Position numbers and translations under genes: made by a program
From: Halorussus salilacus
GTDB lineage: Archaea > Halobacteriota > Halobacteria > Halobacteriales > Haladaptataceae
Length of the DNA stretch: 64,000 bases
Direction: 5' to 3'
Assembly: GCF_024138125.1 (NCBI RefSeq)
Contig: NZ_CP099993.1
Location: forward strand, 434,001-498,000
Notes under the pieces: model-generated
Seen by the model: the letters and a program-made list of their open reading frames with translations, nothing else
Told to the model about the DNA's origin: nothing
Databases searched by the model: none
Shown: positions 41,913 through 51,048 of the stretch, in pieces
How positions within the stretch are numbered: the first letter of the stretch is position 1
How the letters are laid out: every line of letters starts with the position of its first letter

Positions 41913-43076
41913 TCAGTACCGACGTGCGAGCAGGACTGCGCCCGCGAGCGCGGCGAGCGCCGCGGGGACCCCGAAGCCGGGCACGTCGCTCGACGAGTCG
42001 CTCGACGCGCCGGTCGTGGTGTCGGTCTCCTCGGCCATCGCGCCCTCGTCGGTCGTCGCTTCGGTGGTGGTCGGTTCGTCAGTCGTCGCGTCGGTCGTGG
42101 TCGGTTCGTCTGTGGTCGTCGCTTCGGTGGTGGTGGTCGTCTCCGCGGTCGCGTTCGCCTCCTCGTACGCCTCGGGGTGGAACGCCTGAGCCATCTGGAC
42201 GATGGCGTTGACCACCCGGGGCGCGGGCTGGCTGATGTTCTCGTTGGTGACCGTCGTGACTTGGTCGTTCTGCACGGCGGTGGTGGCGTTGTAGGCGTCG
42301 GTCTGCGGGTACACGCCGTACGCGCCGAGCTGGACTATCCACTCGGGGTCCTGCTCGACGATGACCTCCTCGCTGATCTGCTTGTAGCCCGAGACGTTGG
42401 CCTCGACCGCGATGTTGGTGCCGCCAGCGACCTCGACCATGTTGCTCACGAAGGTGCCCTGCCCGGCGGTGTAGCCGCCGCCGACCGACACGAACACGCG
42501 CGGCGACTCGGAGTTCTCGACCGCCTCCTCGACGGTCTCGACGCGGTCGCGCATCGACGCCACGGTCTCGTCGGCGGCCTCGCAGTTGCCGGTGAGTTCG
42601 CCGATGCGCTCGGTCTTCGCGTAGATGTCGTCGAGCGAGGTGGCGAACCGGGTCTTGTAGACGGTCAGGCCCGCGTCCCGGAGGCGCTCGACCGTCTCGT
42701 TCGGGATGACGTTCGGCGCGAGCACGAGGTCGGGGTCGGTCGAGACGACCTTCTCGACGCTGACGGTCTGGTTGCCCGCGGCCGAGACGTTGGTGCGCGA
42801 GTCAGCGCCGTCGAGGTACAGCGCGTACTGGGTCAGTCCGACGACCTGCTCTTCAGCGCCGAGTTCCCACATCGTCTGGGCCGCGCTCGGCGAGAGCGTG
42901 GTGACCCGCTCGGGGGACTCCTCGACCGTCACTTCGGTTCCCGTCGCGTCGGTGTGGGTCGCGGGGAACGAACACTCCGCCTGCGTCGCGCTGGTGCCGG
43001 ACGCGGCCGCGACCGGAGCCACACCGGCCGTCAACAGCATCAGCACCGCGAGTACGCTCGTGACCTTCGTCTTCAT
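41913..43076 (-). CDS. btuF: Cobalamin-type ABC substrate-binding protein with PGF-CTERM anchor
   Basis: 387-residue exported binding protein of the BtuF/FhuD (cluster A-II) class. A Sec signal peptide covers about 1-25. The two lobes ([20 protein letters not shown] near 55, and [20 protein letters not shown] near 205) are joined by a long helix. A Thr/Glu/Asp-rich stalk (about 310-355) leads to [20 protein letters not shown], then RRY. This PGF-CTERM sorting signal replaces the usual lipobox. It is divergent from btuC across a 67-bp shared promoter. Cobalamin as ligand is inferred from family and operon, and a siderophore cannot be excluded. Confidence 0.87.
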   Translation of the reverse strand: MKTKVTSVLAVLMLLTAGVAPVAAASGTSATQAECSFPATHTDATGTEVTVEESPERVTTLSPSAAQTMWELGAEEQVVGLTQYALYLDGADSRTNVSAAGNQTVSVEKVVSTDPDLVLAPNVIPNETVERLRDAGLTVYKTRFATSLDDIYAKTERIGELTGNCEAADETVASMRDRVETVEEAVENSESPRVFVSVGGGYTAGQGTFVSNMVEVAGGTNIAVEANVSGYKQISEEVIVEQDPEWIVQLGAYGVYPQTDAYNATTAVQNDQVTTVTNENISQPAPRVVNAIVQMAQAFHPEAYEEANATAETTTTTEATTTDEPTTTDATTDEPTTTEATTDEGAMAEETDTTTGASSDSSSDVPGFGVPAALAALAGAVLLARRY

Positions 43077-43143
43077 GCGTCCCGAACTCCGACCGTATCC
43101 AATAAGTATTTACCTAAAGCAAGCTGGCTTTCAGACACGAACC
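43077..43143. promoter_or_regulatory. Divergent btuF/btuC promoter
   Basis: A 67-bp intergenic region with an AT-rich centre (ccaataagtatttacctaaa, 43099-43118) that can serve as TATA box in both directions. Co-regulation of binding protein and permease is likely. Confidence 0.5.
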
Positions 43144-44244
43144 ATGCGATGGGGTCCGCGCGCCGCGAGCTGGTCGGCAGGATTGGTCGCCGCGCTAGCG
43201 GTCGTGGTGGTCGCGAGCGCGGCGCTCGGCCCCGTCAAGCTCGACTACGTCGTGGTCGGGAAGGTCCTGCTGAACTCGCTCTCGGTCCCCGCGGGGCTCG
43301 CGGTCGGCGAGCGCACGCTCCGGGTCGCGGGACTCGCGCTCTCGGTCCCCGCGCCCGCGGTCGAGTTCGCGCCCCTGTTTCGCTTCGCGGTCCCCGACAC
43401 CGCCACCACCATCGTCACGACCCTCCGACTCCCGCGCATCGCGCTCGGCGCGGTCGTGGGGTTCGCGCTCGCCACCGCGGGCGTCGTGATGCAGGGGTTC
43501 TTCCGGAACCCGATGGCCGACCCCTCCATCATCGGCGTGTCGTCGGGCGCGGCGGTCGGCGCGGTCGCGACCATCGCGGTCCCGGTCGCGGTGCCGGTCC
43601 CGCTCCCCGTCGCGGCCTTCCTCGGCGCGATACTCGCCGCGTTCGGAGTGTATCTGCTCGCGACCGAGGACGGCCGGACCCCGGTCGCCACCCTCCTGCT
43701 CGCGGGCGTCGCGGTCCAGACCCTCCTCGGGGCGGTGGTCTCGTACCTCATGCTTCAGAGCGGCCGGGGCCTCCGCCGGGCGGTGTACTGGCTGATGGGC
43801 CACCTCCACCTCGCCTCGTGGGACGACGTGACGCTGGTCGCCCCGGTCGCCCTCCTCGGATTCCTCGTGCTGTTCGCCTACGCCCGGGACCTCAACGTCC
43901 TCCTGCTCGGCGAGGAGGACGCCCACGCGCTCGGCGTCGAGGTCGAGCGCACCAAGCGCCTCCTGCTCGCGGTCGCCAGCGTCGTGACGGGCGCGGCGGT
44001 CGCGGTCTCGGGTGTCATCGGCTTCGTCGGCCTCGTGGTCCCCCACGTAATGCGCCTGCTCGTCGGCCCCGACCACCGGGTCCTCTTGCCGACCTCCGCC
44101 TTGGCGGGCGCGACCTTCCTCGTCGCGACCGACACGGTCGCCCGGTCGGGCGCGGGCGAACTCCCGGTCGGCATCGTCACCGCGTTCCTCGGCGCGCCCT
44201 TCTTCCTCTATCTCCTGCGAACCCGGGAGGTGCACGCGCTGTGA
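43144..44244 (+). CDS. btuC: FecCD/BtuC-type ABC permease
   Basis: 366-residue permease with about ten helices. It shows the FecCD hallmarks: [20 protein letters not shown], then [20 protein letters not shown] near 115, [10 protein letters not shown], and [20 protein letters not shown] near 280, the loop that contacts the ATPase. A 315-bp gap containing a family A element on the opposite strand separates it from btuD. Confidence 0.9.
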   Translation: MRWGPRAASWSAGLVAALAVVVVASAALGPVKLDYVVVGKVLLNSLSVPAGLAVGERTLRVAGLALSVPAPAVEFAPLFRFAVPDTATTIVTTLRLPRIALGAVVGFALATAGVVMQGFFRNPMADPSIIGVSSGAAVGAVATIAVPVAVPVPLPVAAFLGAILAAFGVYLLATEDGRTPVATLLLAGVAVQTLLGAVVSYLMLQSGRGLRRAVYWLMGHLHLASWDDVTLVAPVALLGFLVLFAYARDLNVLLLGEEDAHALGVEVERTKRLLLAVASVVTGAAVAVSGVIGFVGLVVPHVMRLLVGPDHRVLLPTSALAGATFLVATDTVARSGAGELPVGIVTAFLGAPFFLYLLRTREVHAL

Positions 44245-44323
44245 GGGGGATTCCCGGCAATATCGCGCCCAACTACGCATCCGCCAGTATCGCCCGGCAA
44301 CACAGTCCACCGAGGGCGGGACT

Positions 44324-44433
44324 GAAAGGGGCCGCCCGCTCGCGCACCGCTTGGTCGTCTCCGCGGGCAACTATTCGGCGCGCGGTTTGCGCCGAATATC
44401 CCGCGGAGCGACCGCGAGCGGGCGGGGGCTTTC
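44324..44433 (-). repeat. Family A structured element, copy 4, between btuC and btuD
   Basis: Read on the minus strand, GAAAG pairs with CTTTC, and CCGCCCGCTCGCG with its complement (plus-strand positions 44332-44344 and 44413-44425). The GGG/GGG (CCC/CCC) internal loop is conserved. TCCGCGGG pairs with CCCGCGGA, and ATTCGGCGC with GCGCCGAAT. A further left-arm copy (GCGAGCGGGCGGGGGCTTTC on plus, 44471-44490) lies at the btuD side. These fill the gap 44245-44560. Confidence 0.85.
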
Positions 44434-44560
44434 TGGCCGTTCGTCGTCCAATCTGTTCGAACGTTTCGTGGCGAGCGGGCGGGGGCTTTCGGGGACGAAA
44501 CCGCCGTAGTCCCCTTGACACCGACCGATCAAAACACGACTCTGAGGAGGTCGACAGACG

Positions 44561-45850
44561 ATGATAGAGATAGACGACGTCGCGGTCGAACTCGGCGGAA
44601 ACCGAATTCTCGACGGCGTGACCACCACCGTCGACGACGGCCGGTTCGTCGGTCTCGTCGGGCCGAACGGCGCGGGCAAGACCACCCTCCTCAGAACCAT
44701 CACCGGAGCCCTCACCCCGGACGCGGGCGAGGTCCGTCTCGGCGGCGACCCAGTGAGCGCCCTCTCCTCGAAGGCCGCCAGCCGCCGGGTCGCGGTCGTC
44801 CCGCAGGACACCTCCCTCTCGTTCGACTTCCCGGTCGAGGAGGTAGTGGCGATGGGGCGCAACCCCTACAAGTCGCGGTTCTCGACCGGGAGCGCGCGCG
44901 GTGGTGACGGAGACGCCACGACCGACCGCGAACTGGTCGCGGCCGCGATGGCCCGCACCGAGGTCGCCCACCTCGCAGATCGGCCCATCACCGCGGTGTC
45001 GGGCGGCGAGCGCCAGCGCGTCCTGCTCGCGCGGGCGCTCGCGCAGGACGCCCCGGCGCTGCTACTCGACGAGCCGACCGCGAGCCTCGACATCAACCAT
45101 CAGGTCCGGACGCTGGAGTTGGTCCGCGAACTGGTCGACGACGACGGCAAGACCGTGGTCGCGGCCATCCACGACCTCAACCTCGCGGCCCACTACTGTG
45201 ACGAACTCCTCCTGCTCGCCGACGGGGTGATTCGGGCGAGCGGCGACCCCGCGGCGGTCCTCTCGGAGGGCAACCTCGAAGCCGCGTTCGACACCCGCGC
45301 GGTGGTCTCCAGCCACCCGGTCACCGGGTCGACGTACGTCACCGCGCTCCCCGAGCGTCCGCCCGAGGACGAGTCGGCTGGCCGGGTCCACGTCGTCGGC
45401 GGGGGCGGCACCGTCTCGCGGTTGCTCTACCTCCTGTCGGCGGCGGGCTACGAGGTCTCGGTCGGCGCGCTCAACGAGGGTGATTCGGACCTCGAAACCG
45501 CCCGGTCGCTCGGTCTGGACGCCGTCGCCGACGAACCGTTCGCGCCGGTCGGCGACGCCGCCCGGCGCGAGGTCGAGTCCCGCATTCGCAACGCGGACGC
45601 GACGGTCGTCGGGGACGTGGAGGTCGGCGCGGGCAACCTCGACAACCTCCGGGCGGTCCGGGAGGCCGAGTCGGTCGTCGTGGTCGAGGAGCGCCCCTTC
45701 GAGCAGCGCAACTACGCCGGGAGCGAGGCCGCCGCGCTCTACCGGGAACTCAGCGAGCGCGGGCGCGTCGTCGGCCCGGACGAACTGCTGTCGGCGGTCG
45801 CCGACGCGGTGAGTTCGGGGGTCGAATCGGTGAGCGCCGATTCCGAGTGA
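44561..45850 (+). CDS. btuD: Cobalamin-type ABC ATPase with a C-terminal extension
   Basis: 429 residues. The first 250 are a standard ATPase: Walker A GPNGAGKTT at 34-42, Q-loop VVPQDTSLSFDFPVEEVVAM, signature VSGGERQR near 146, Walker B ALLLDEPTASLD near 165 and switch His HDLNLAAHYCDE. Residues about 270-429 form an extra domain starting RVHVVGGGGTVSRLLYLLSA with a Rossmann-like glycine motif, ending in an acidic tail. A comparable extension is known in other haloarchaeal BtuD proteins, and its role is unclear. It is downstream of btuC with a long structured spacer. Confidence 0.88.
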   Translation: MIEIDDVAVELGGNRILDGVTTTVDDGRFVGLVGPNGAGKTTLLRTITGALTPDAGEVRLGGDPVSALSSKAASRRVAVVPQDTSLSFDFPVEEVVAMGRNPYKSRFSTGSARGGDGDATTDRELVAAAMARTEVAHLADRPITAVSGGERQRVLLARALAQDAPALLLDEPTASLDINHQVRTLELVRELVDDDGKTVVAAIHDLNLAAHYCDELLLLADGVIRASGDPAAVLSEGNLEAAFDTRAVVSSHPVTGSTYVTALPERPPEDESAGRVHVVGGGGTVSRLLYLLSAAGYEVSVGALNEGDSDLETARSLGLDAVADEPFAPVGDAARREVESRIRNADATVVGDVEVGAGNLDNLRAVREAESVVVVEERPFEQRNYAGSEAAALYRELSERGRVVGPDELLSAVADAVSSGVESVSADSE

Positions 45851-45859
45851 GTCTCGGAC

Positions 45860-46168
45860 TCACGCACCAATCCGGGAGCGTTGCTGGAACAACTCGAACA
45901 GCAGAAGCGAGGCGAACGTGCTCGCGGCGAGCAACACCATTGCGGCGACCCCGAACTCGACCGTCGGCGCGGCGATGCTCACGCTCCCGAGGACGACGCC
46001 CGAGACCGCGGCGAGCGCACCGCCGACCGGATTCGGGAGGTCGTCGAACCGCTGGGCGACCGTGGGGTCCAGCCCCACGATTCGAGTCCAGACCACGTAG
46101 AGAACCGACACGAACAGGAACGCCAGCAGGCCGACGCCGAGCAACAGCGCGAACTTCGCCGGATTCAT
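45860..46168 (-). CDS. Small three-TM membrane protein
   Basis: 102 residues with three hydrophobic segments (about 6-28, 48-68, 72-93). It is convergent with btuD, 9 bp apart. The promoter region upstream is AT-rich (aaacctaatcgtttaaatat, 46180-46200). No family is recognised. Confidence 0.7.
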   Translation of the reverse strand: MNPAKFALLLGVGLLAFLFVSVLYVVWTRIVGLDPTVAQRFDDLPNPVGGALAAVSGVVLGSVSIAAPTVEFGVAAMVLLAASTFASLLLFELFQQRSRIGA

Positions 46169-46279
46169 TTCCCGTTCCGAAAACCTAATCGTTTAAATAT
46201 AAACGTATCGGTCGGGCGTCCATTCGCGCGCGCCGCTATCCTCACTCGTTTTATGTGACTCGCGCACTCAGAACCCGGT

Positions 46280-47761
46280 ATGGAACTCTCGGACAGGTCT
46301 GTCGCGGTCGTTGGGAGCGGTTTCGGCGGCCTCTCGACGGCGTGTTACCTCGCCGACACGGGCGCGGACGTGACTGTGCTGGAGAAGAACGAGCAGCTCG
46401 GCGGACGGGCGAGCACCCTCGAACGTGACGGATTCCGGTTCGACATGGGACCGTCGTGGTACCTGATGCCCGACGTGTTCGAGCGCTTCTTCGGGCACTT
46501 CGACCGCAGTCCCGGCGAGTACTACGAACTGGAGCATCTGGACCCCCACTACCGGATATTCTTCAAGGACGGCGACCGGATCACCGTCACCGCCGACCGC
46601 GAGGAGACCAAGCGAACGTTCGAGGAGTACGAGGACGGAGCGGCCGACGCGCTCGACGACTACCTCGCGGAGGCCGAGAACACCTACGAGATCGGGATGG
46701 AACATTTCGTCTACACCGACCGGCCGCGGTTCCGGGACTACGTCGACTGGGACGTGGTCCGCCACGCCCGCGGCCTCTCGTTCCTCGGGTCGATGGACGA
46801 GCACGTCGCCGACTACTTCGACCACCCGAAGCTGCGACAGATAATGCAGTACACCCTCGTCTTCCTCGGCGGGTCGCCGACGACCACGCCCGCGCTCTAC
46901 AATCTGATGAGCCACGTCGACTTCAACCTCGGCGTCTACTACCCCGAGGGCGGGATGGCGGGCGTCGTCGACGGCATCGCCGAGTTGGGCCGGGAACTCG
47001 GCGTCGAGTATCGGACCGACGCCGAGGTCGAGGCGATTCGGGGGTCGGCGGGCGATTTCCGCGTGGAAACCGCCGACGGCTTCCACCGCGCCGACTTCGT
47101 GGTCAGCGACGCCGACTACGCCCACACCGAGCAGGAACTCCTGACCCCCGACGAGCGCCAGTACGACGAGGACTACTGGGACTCGCGGACCTACGCGCCC
47201 TCGGCGTTCCTCCTCTATCTGGGCGTCGAGGGCGACGTCGAACCGCTCGCACACCACTCGCTGGTCCTGCCGACCGACTGGGACCCTCACTTCGAGCGGA
47301 CCTTCGAGGACCCCGGCTGGCCCGAGGACCCCGCCTACTACCTCTGCGTGCCCAGCGAGACCGACGACTCGGTCGCCCCCGAGGGCCACAGCAACCTCTT
47401 CGCGCTCGTCCCCATCGCGCCCGGTCTCGACGACGACGAGGAGACCCGCCAGCGCTACCGGGACTTCGTGCTCGACGACGTCGCCGAGAACACCGGCGTC
47501 GACCTCCGGGACCGAATCGTGGTCGAGGAGCGCTTCTCCGTCTCGGAGTTCGCAGACAGATACAACAGCCGCGAGGGAACCGCGTTGGGGCTCGCTCACA
47601 CCCTCCGACAGACCGGGCCGCTCCGGCCGGGCCACCGCTCCTCCGAACTTGACGGCCTCTACTTCACCGGGTCGTACACCACGCCGGGCATCGGGGTGCC
47701 GATGTGTCTCATCAGCGGCGAGCACACTGCCGACGCCCTGCTGGAGGACTACGGCGGGTAG
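46280..47761 (+). CDS. crtI: Phytoene desaturase (CrtI family)
   Basis: 493-residue FAD-dependent carotenoid desaturase that converts phytoene towards lycopene. The dinucleotide motif VVGSGFGGLSTACYLADTG is at 10-28, followed by EKNEQLGGRAS. The carotenoid-oxidoreductase signature at the C-terminus reads GLYFTGSYTTPGIGVPMCLI. It is first in a tight operon with lyeJ (1 bp gap) and cruF, consistent with bacterioruberin synthesis. Haloarchaea often carry several CrtI paralogues, and one may act later as the bisanhydrobacterioruberin 3,4-desaturase (CrtD), so the exact step is inferred. Confidence 0.88.
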   Translation: MELSDRSVAVVGSGFGGLSTACYLADTGADVTVLEKNEQLGGRASTLERDGFRFDMGPSWYLMPDVFERFFGHFDRSPGEYYELEHLDPHYRIFFKDGDRITVTADREETKRTFEEYEDGAADALDDYLAEAENTYEIGMEHFVYTDRPRFRDYVDWDVVRHARGLSFLGSMDEHVADYFDHPKLRQIMQYTLVFLGGSPTTTPALYNLMSHVDFNLGVYYPEGGMAGVVDGIAELGRELGVEYRTDAEVEAIRGSAGDFRVETADGFHRADFVVSDADYAHTEQELLTPDERQYDEDYWDSRTYAPSAFLLYLGVEGDVEPLAHHSLVLPTDWDPHFERTFEDPGWPEDPAYYLCVPSETDDSVAPEGHSNLFALVPIAPGLDDDEETRQRYRDFVLDDVAENTGVDLRDRIVVEERFSVSEFADRYNSREGTALGLAHTLRQTGPLRPGHRSSELDGLYFTGSYTTPGIGVPMCLISGEHTADALLEDYGG

Positions 47762-47762
47762 C

Positions 47763-48590
47763 ATGCTCCGGTACCTCCTCGTCCTCTCTCGGCCCCGGTT
47801 CTGGCTCTATCTCGCCGGGCCGGTCCTCGTCGGGGTCGCCTACGGCGCGTCCGGGGCGTCGGACCTCCTCGCCTCCGAAGCGGTCGCGCTGTTCGCGTAC
47901 TTCCTCGTGCCCGCGAACGTCTACCTCTACGGCGTCAACGACGTGTTCGACGCCGACATCGACGCCGAGAACCCCAAGAAAGAGGGCAGGGAAGCCCGGT
48001 ACCGCGGCGACCGAGCGGTCGCCGCGGTCGTCGTCGCGTGCGGCCTCGCGGGACTGGCGCTCGCCGCCCTGCTGCCCCTCGGTGGCGCGGTCTGGGTCGT
48101 CGGCTTCCTCGCACTGGGGTACGCCTACAGCGCCCCGCCGTTCCGGCTCAAGACGACGCCGCCGCTCGATTCGGTGTCGAACGGCCTGTACGTGCTGCCG
48201 GGGGCGGCGGCCTACGCCGCCCTCTCGGGGAGCCACCCGCCCGCGCTCGCGCTGGCGGGCGGGTGGCTCTGGGCCATGGCGATGCACACCTTCTCGGCGG
48301 TGCCCGACATCGACCCCGACCGACGGGCCGGGATTCGGACCACCGCGACCGTCCTCGGCGAGCGCGCGACCCTCGCGTACTGCGCGATTTGCTGGCTGCT
48401 CGCCGCGGGTGCGTTCGGCCTGCTCGACCCCCGGGCAGGGGCGCTCCTGCTGGTCTACCCCCTGCTCGCGGTCGCCATCTCCGAGACCGACGTGTCGGTC
48501 TCGCGGGCCTACTGGTGGTACCCCGCGATAAACGGGGTCGTCGGGATGGTCCTGACGCTCGGCGGCCTCTGGGGGGTCGTCCGTGGATAG
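47763..48590 (+). CDS. lyeJ: Lycopene elongase/hydratase, UbiA family
   Basis: 275-residue membrane prenyltransferase that adds C5 units to lycopene on the way to C50 bacterioruberin. The two Asp-rich motifs are NDVFDADID near residue 60 and DIDPDRR near 181, within about eight helices. It starts one base after the crtI stop, and its end overlaps the cruF start by eight bases. Confidence 0.9.
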   Translation: MLRYLLVLSRPRFWLYLAGPVLVGVAYGASGASDLLASEAVALFAYFLVPANVYLYGVNDVFDADIDAENPKKEGREARYRGDRAVAAVVVACGLAGLALAALLPLGGAVWVVGFLALGYAYSAPPFRLKTTPPLDSVSNGLYVLPGAAAYAALSGSHPPALALAGGWLWAMAMHTFSAVPDIDPDRRAGIRTTATVLGERATLAYCAICWLLAAGAFGLLDPRAGALLLVYPLLAVAISETDVSVSRAYWWYPAINGVVGMVLTLGGLWGVVRG

Positions 48591-49440
48591 CTCCACATCG
48601 TCGCTCGCGGGCGGTTTCGACCGCACCGCGGTCGAAACCGCCCTCTCGGAACTGGTCCACGACAATCGGTTCACCATCGCGGTGGTCTTCCCGGCGGTCG
48701 GCGCGGTCCTGTTCGTCGCCAGCCACCGGGGGCTGCTCCCCGACTGGCTCGCGATGCACCCCGCGCTCGTGCTGTTCGGGACGCTCGTGATGCGGACGCC
48801 CCTCGTCGCGGGCCTCGCGCCGCTCGTGGACCGCCGGGCGCTAGCCGGACTCGCGGCGGTCACCGCCTACAGCTACGCCATCGAGTTCGTGGGCGTGACG
48901 ACCGGCCTCCCCTACGGCGAGTTCCACTACCAGACCGAACTCGGGCCGATGGTCGCGGGCGTGCCGGTCGGCCTGCCGGTCTTCTTCCTCCCGCTGGTGG
49001 TCAACAGCTACCTGCTCGTCCTCCTGCTGTTCCCGAACCTCCCCCGGACCCGGCGGGTCCTCGTCTCGCTCGGGGTCGTGCTGGTCGTGGACCTCGTCCT
49101 CGACCCCGCAGCGGTCGCGCTGGGGTTCTGGGCGTACGCCGGAGGGGGCCCCTACTACGGCGTCCCGCTCTCGAACTACGCGGGGTGGGTCGTAAGTGGC
49201 CTCGTGGCGGTCACGGCGGTCGAGTACTCGTTCGACCGCGAGCGACTCGCCGCCCGACTCGCCGACTGCGAGTTCATGCTCGACGACCTCGTGAGCTTCG
49301 TCCTGCTGTGGGGCGCGGTCAACGCCTACTTCGGCAACTGGGTCGCGGTCGCGCTGGCGGGCGCGCTCGCGGGGGGTCTCGTCCGGGCCGAGCGCTTCGA
49401 CTTCGCGGTGTTCGACCCGGCGAGTCCGCGCGAGACGTGA
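48583..49440 (+). CDS. cruF: Bisanhydrobacterioruberin hydratase
   Basis: 285-residue membrane protein with about seven to eight helices, matching the carotenoid 1,2-hydratase CruF that adds water to the ends of bisanhydrobacterioruberin. Characteristic segments are EFVGVTTGLPYGEFHYQTEL (about 101-120) and the AVALGFWAYAGGGPYYGVPL region near 180. The start is GTG at 48583, inside the end of lyeJ. Third gene of the crtI-lyeJ-cruF unit. Confidence 0.9.
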   Translation: MDSSTSSLAGGFDRTAVETALSELVHDNRFTIAVVFPAVGAVLFVASHRGLLPDWLAMHPALVLFGTLVMRTPLVAGLAPLVDRRALAGLAAVTAYSYAIEFVGVTTGLPYGEFHYQTELGPMVAGVPVGLPVFFLPLVVNSYLLVLLLFPNLPRTRRVLVSLGVVLVVDLVLDPAAVALGFWAYAGGGPYYGVPLSNYAGWVVSGLVAVTAVEYSFDRERLAARLADCEFMLDDLVSFVLLWGAVNAYFGNWVAVALAGALAGGLVRAERFDFAVFDPASPRET

Positions 49441-49489
49441 GTCGGCGGGCCGAACGCCGCGAGTCGGGCGGAGGTCCACCCACGACCCG

Positions 49490-49524
49490 GGCGGGCGTCC
49501 GGCCCCCGGGGCCGGACGCCCGCC
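49490..49524. repeat. 17-bp-stem hairpin after cruF
   Basis: GGCGGGCGTCCGGCCCC (49490-49506) and its exact complement (49508-49524) surround a single C. It lies 50 bp downstream of the cruF stop, at the end of the carotenoid operon. Confidence 0.6.
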
Positions 49525-49565
49525 AACGACGTGAGAGTTAACTGTCGGGGGACGAACCTGTCGGC

Positions 49566-50957
49566 ATGAACTGCCGATTCGTCCACTACTCGGACGTGGA
49601 GAACGCCTACGACGACCCCGAGCGAATCGGGCGACTCGCTGGCCTGATACGGCAACTCCGCGACGACGCGACGTTCGTCTGCGGGACCGGCGACACCACC
49701 GCGCCCGGCCTGCTCGCGACGGAGACCGGCGGCAGCCACGTCCACCCGTTCTTCGAGGAGATAGCGCCGGACTTCGCCACCTTCGGCAACCACGACTTCG
49801 ACAACGGTCGCGACGCGCTCCGGGAGGTGGTGGCGGCCGCGCCCCAGACGTGGCTGTCGGCGAACGTCCGGACCGACGCTGGCGACCCGTTCGCGGCCGA
49901 CGCGGGTGTCCGGACGACCGCGCTCGCCTCGGTCGGCGGCACGCGGGTCGGGTTCGTGGGCGTCACCGACCCCGAGACGCTCGGGGTCCATCCCTGCGCG
50001 GCGGACCTGACGGTCGCCGACCCGGTCCCGGCGACCGAGCGAGCGGCCGCCGACCTCCGGGACTCGGGCGCCGACCTCGTGGTCGTCCTCTCGCACGCGG
50101 GCGACCGCGACGACGACCTCGCCGGACTCGACGGCGTGGACCTCGTCCTCGGCGGCCACGTCCACGACGTTCGGGCCGACTCCGTGGACGGGACGCCGGT
50201 CGTCCACCCGGGCCAGCGCGGCGAACTCGTCTCGGCGGTGACGGTGACTCGCCGGGGCGTCGACGCGACCCTCCACGACGTGACCGAGGCACCCGTCGCC
50301 GAGGACGTGGCCGAAATCTACCGCGAGACGTACGTCGACCTCGGACTGGACGAGACGGTGGCGACCACGGAGGCGACCCTGCCCCGCGACCGCGCGGCGT
50401 GCTACCCCGAGAGCGCCATCGGGAACACGGTCGCCGACGCCCTCCGGTGGGCGGGCGACGCCGACCTCGGGGTGTTCCACGCGCTCCAGCTCCGGACCGG
50501 CCCGCCGCTGTCGGGGGAGGTGACCGTCGGCGACCTCCGGTCTGCGGTTCCGTTCGACAACGAGATACACGCGACCCGGCTGACCGGCGGGGAGGTCGCC
50601 GAACTGCTCGGGAACCTCGCGACGCCGGGCCCCGACCGCGAGGTGTTCGGCCACGTCAGCGGGGCGACCCTCGACTGGCGGCGGTCCGAGACCGACCTCG
50701 CGCTCGCGTCGGCGACGGTCGGCGGCGAGACCCCCGACGAGTCGGCCGAGTACACGGTCGCGGCCCCGGCCTACGCGTTCGAGCACGGGCTGTTCGCGCC
50801 GCTGGGTCCCGACCGTATCGAGGGGACCCACGGCTGGAGTCAGTCAGTGCTCGTCGAGTACGTCCGTCACCACGGACTGTCGGCCGGACCCGAGGGGCGG
50901 ATGAACGCGGTCGCCGACGCCGGTCGGGAGTCGTCGGGCTCGCTACGCTCGCTGTGA
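49566..50957 (+). CDS. Metallophosphatase/5'-nucleotidase family protein
   Basis: 463 residues. The N-terminal calcineurin-like phosphoesterase domain carries the dimetal motifs VHYSDVENAY (6-15), GTGDT near 40, GNHDFDNG near 74, VLSHAG near 177 and GGHVHD near 198. The C-terminal 5'-nucleotidase domain (about 250-430) binds the substrate. It looks like UshA-type enzymes that release phosphate from nucleotides, but no signal peptide is present, so it is probably cytoplasmic. It lies between cruF and crtB without obvious link to carotenoids. Confidence 0.87.
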   Translation: MNCRFVHYSDVENAYDDPERIGRLAGLIRQLRDDATFVCGTGDTTAPGLLATETGGSHVHPFFEEIAPDFATFGNHDFDNGRDALREVVAAAPQTWLSANVRTDAGDPFAADAGVRTTALASVGGTRVGFVGVTDPETLGVHPCAADLTVADPVPATERAAADLRDSGADLVVVLSHAGDRDDDLAGLDGVDLVLGGHVHDVRADSVDGTPVVHPGQRGELVSAVTVTRRGVDATLHDVTEAPVAEDVAEIYRETYVDLGLDETVATTEATLPRDRAACYPESAIGNTVADALRWAGDADLGVFHALQLRTGPPLSGEVTVGDLRSAVPFDNEIHATRLTGGEVAELLGNLATPGPDREVFGHVSGATLDWRRSETDLALASATVGGETPDESAEYTVAAPAYAFEHGLFAPLGPDRIEGTHGWSQSVLVEYVRHHGLSAGPEGRMNAVADAGRESSGSLRSL

Positions 50958-50971
50958 CGGGCCGAGTCTCC

Positions 50972-51007
50972 CGCCCGCCGACCGGTCGCGCGACCGGTCG
51001 GCGGGCG
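50972..51007. repeat. Perfect 36-bp palindrome between convergent genes
   Basis: CGCCCGCCGACCGGTCGC (50972-50989) and its exact complement (50990-51007), no loop. It is centred in the 91-bp gap between the nucleotidase and crtB stops, where a bidirectional terminator would be expected. Confidence 0.65.
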
Positions 51008-51048
51008 TGGGCGATGGCGAGGACGAGGGCGATGGTACGAGCGAGAGG

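Noticed and set aside
44245-44560. Cobalamin riboswitch between btuC and btuD
   Set aside because: The structure present is the family A hairpin, shared with loci unrelated to cobalamin. No B12-box-like sequence is visible, and such riboswitches are bacterial.
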